Positions 62,659 through 64,000 of a DNA stretch of 64,000 bases are shown here, one piece after another. The stretch comes from Geomonas silvestris (lineage in GTDB: Bacteria > Desulfobacterota > Desulfuromonadia > Geobacterales > Geobacteraceae). The position numbers and the translations under genes were made by a program. Under the pieces are notes generated by a model, which saw nothing but the letters and a program-made list of their open reading frames with translations, was not told the DNA's origin and did no database searches. Position 1 is the stretch's first letter; every line of letters begins with the position of its first letter. Location: the NCBI RefSeq assembly GCF_014193515.1, contig NZ_BLXX01000002.1, forward strand, positions 248,001-312,000. The letters run 5' to 3'.

Positions 62659-64000
62659 CTACTTTGCTTCGGTTGCCGGTGCTTGGGGAATGGCCGGATG
62701 ACCTGCCGGCAGACCCTGTGCCGGTGCGGCTTCGGCCGGTGCTGCCGCCGGTACCGCTGCAGGGGCGGCCTCCGGTAGTGCCGGAGCGACTGCCGGAACT
62801 GCTGCCGGTGCGGCTACGGTGTTCTGGGCCACCATCTTCTTGCCGTTTACCTGGGCGATCATCTTGTCAAGCGAAGGAGCCATGGTGTCTATGAAGGGGC
62901 GCGGGTAGACACCCATGAAGAAGATCAGGAAGACCAGCGGCACCATGATGGCGATCTCGCGGGCGTTCAGGTCTTTCAGGTTCTGGTTCTTCGGGTTGTT
63001 GAGCTCGCCGAACATCACCCTCTGGAACATCCAGAGCATGTAGACCGCGGAGAGGATGACGCCCGAGGTGGCGATGATGGCATAGACTTTAAGCGGGCCG
63101 TTGAAGGCGCCCAGAAGGACCAGGAACTCGCCCACGAAGCCGTTGGTGCCCGGAAGCCCTATGGAGGAGAAGGTCACGATCATGAAGATGGTGGCGAAGA
63201 TCGGCATCTGCTTCGCGAGACCGCCGAAATCGGAGATCTGGCGGGTGTGACGCCGCTCGTAGATGAAGCCAACGATAAGGAACAATGCGCCGGTGGATAC
63301 GCCGTGGTTCAGCATCTGCAGCATCCCGCCGGAGAGCCCCTGCTGGTTCAGGGCGAAGACCCCCAGCATGACGAAGCCTAGGTGGGCAACCGAAGAGTAG
63401 GCGACCAGTTTCTTAACATCCTGCTGCACCATGGCGACCAGCGAGGCGTAGATGATGCCGATCACGGAGAGGGTGGCGATGAGCGGGGTGAACTGGGCGG
63501 TGGCGTCCGGGAAAAGCGGCATGGCGAAGCGGACGAAACCGTAGGTACCCATTTTCAGCAAGACGGCTGCCAGGATGACGGAGCCTGCGGTCGGCGCCTC
63601 GGTGTGGGCATCCGGCAACCAGGTGTGCAGCGGGAACATCGGGACCTTGATGGCGAACGCCAGGGCGAAGGCCAGGAACATCCAGGTCTGGGTGACCGGG
63701 TCGAGGTGCAGATCCCAGAAGCGCAGGATCGAGAAGTCGCCCTGGCCCCCCTTGAAGTAGAGGGCGATGAGCGCGATCAGCATGAGCAGCGAGCCGACCA
63801 TGGTGTAGATGAAGAACTTGACCGCCGCGTAGATGCGGTTCTTGCCGCCGAAGATACCAATCATGAAGTACATCGGGATCAGCATCACTTCCCAGTAGAT
63901 GTAGAAGAGGAAGAGGTCGAGGGCCACGAAGGCGCCGATCATGCCGACCTCGAGGAGGAGCAAGAGGATCATGTACTCCTTCACCTTCTCCTCAACCGCG
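62659..64000 (-). CDS. nuoM: NADH-quinone oxidoreductase subunit M (5' end beyond window)
   Basis: The frame is open to the window edge, so the N-terminal part of this ~500-residue subunit is missing; the codons before 63984 ([10 protein letters not shown]) continue the family sequence. Visible NuoM motifs are [17 protein letters not shown] with the key Glu, the [19 protein letters not shown] lysine helix, and [16 protein letters not shown]. It is a proton-translocating subunit of complex I. The C-terminus carries an unusual ~55-residue Ala/Pro repeat tail (62662-62830), not part of the core subunit. Confidence 0.95.
   Translation of the reverse strand, partial: AVEEKVKEYMILLLLLEVGMIGAFVALDLFLFYIYWEVMLIPMYFMIGIFGGKNRIYAAVKFFIYTMVGSLLMLIALIALYFKGGQGDFSILRFWDLHLDPVTQTWMFLAFALAFAIKVPMFPLHTWLPDAHTEAPTAGSVILAAVLLKMGTYGFVRFAMPLFPDATAQFTPLIATLSVIGIIYASLVAMVQQDVKKLVAYSSVAHLGFVMLGVFALNQQGLSGGMLQMLNHGVSTGALFLIVGFIYERRHTRQISDFGGLAKQMPIFATIFMIVTFSSIGLPGTNGFVGEFLVLLGAFNGPLKVYAIIATSGVILSAVYMLWMFQRVMFGELNNPKNQNLKDLNAREIAIMVPLVFLIFFMGVYPRPFIDTMAPSLDKMIAQVNGKKMVAQNTVAAPAAVPAVAPALPEAAPAAVPAAAPAEAAPAQGLPAGHPAIPQAPATEAK

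Overview
The window is a high-GC bacterial chromosome segment that fits the Geobacterales (Geobacter, Geomonas or Citrifermentans type). The grounds are an octahaem-type lipoprotein cytochrome, many methyl-accepting chemotaxis proteins (MCPs) and orphan histidine kinases, bacteriohemerythrins, a PEP-CTERM protein behind a sigma-54-type promoter, a 2-methylcitrate (propionate) operon and NuoM/NuoN. The species cannot be fixed from the sequence alone. No rRNA, tRNA, CRISPR array, transposase or phage gene was seen. Most transcription units end in clear hairpin terminators.

Layout. 0-5.2 kb: a lipoprotein, then on the minus strand a beta-carbonic anhydrase, a LysE exporter, a DUF1003 protein and a protein whose C-terminus resembles the TcB-binding end of Tc toxins. 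5.4-13.5 kb: a DUF3187 barrel, a bacteriohemerythrin, a dCache MCP, the multihaem cytochrome and small envelope proteins. 13.8-24.2 kb: a secreted S53 peptidase, prpB-prpC-prpD, a DRTGG P-loop protein, a Nudix hydrolase, periplasmic SodC, a DUF3135 protein, and a stretch without a convincing gene that carries an orphan minus-strand terminator (candidate small RNA). 24.3-31.7 kb: an L,D-transpeptidase module with a Tat-exported DUF882 protein, a TfoX-N protein, an FMN reductase, an acyltransferase-like protein, a glutaredoxin lipoprotein and a CHAP-like protein.

31.8-57.9 kb is a sensory block: four more MCPs (one with four 91-residue repeats after the membrane, one with an altered signalling tip), four histidine kinases (one with two complete kinase cores around a receiver), three response regulators (one ending in a GGDEF domain with a destroyed active site) and a second, incomplete hemerythrin. 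It also holds the PEP-CTERM protein, a DUF4105/DUF3015 pair and a second LysE exporter. No cheA, cheW, cheR or cheB is present, so these receptors must use core components encoded elsewhere.

57.9-58.6 kb has no gene but holds the strongest unexplained signal: about eleven degenerate palindromic units (CAAACTT...AAGTTTGA) in strict 41-42 bp register, followed by a plus-strand terminator. 58.6-64 kb: an FN3-domain protein, a helical protein, REP-like palindromes, a monohaem cytochrome, and nuoN and nuoM (cut by the window edge).

Promoter-level links: sigma-28 (FliA)-type promoters precede the first hemerythrin and at least two MCPs, which suggests that an oxygen-binding protein and the receptors belong to one motility regulon. 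Terminator positions show that convergent neighbours are often insulated by a single bidirectional hairpin.
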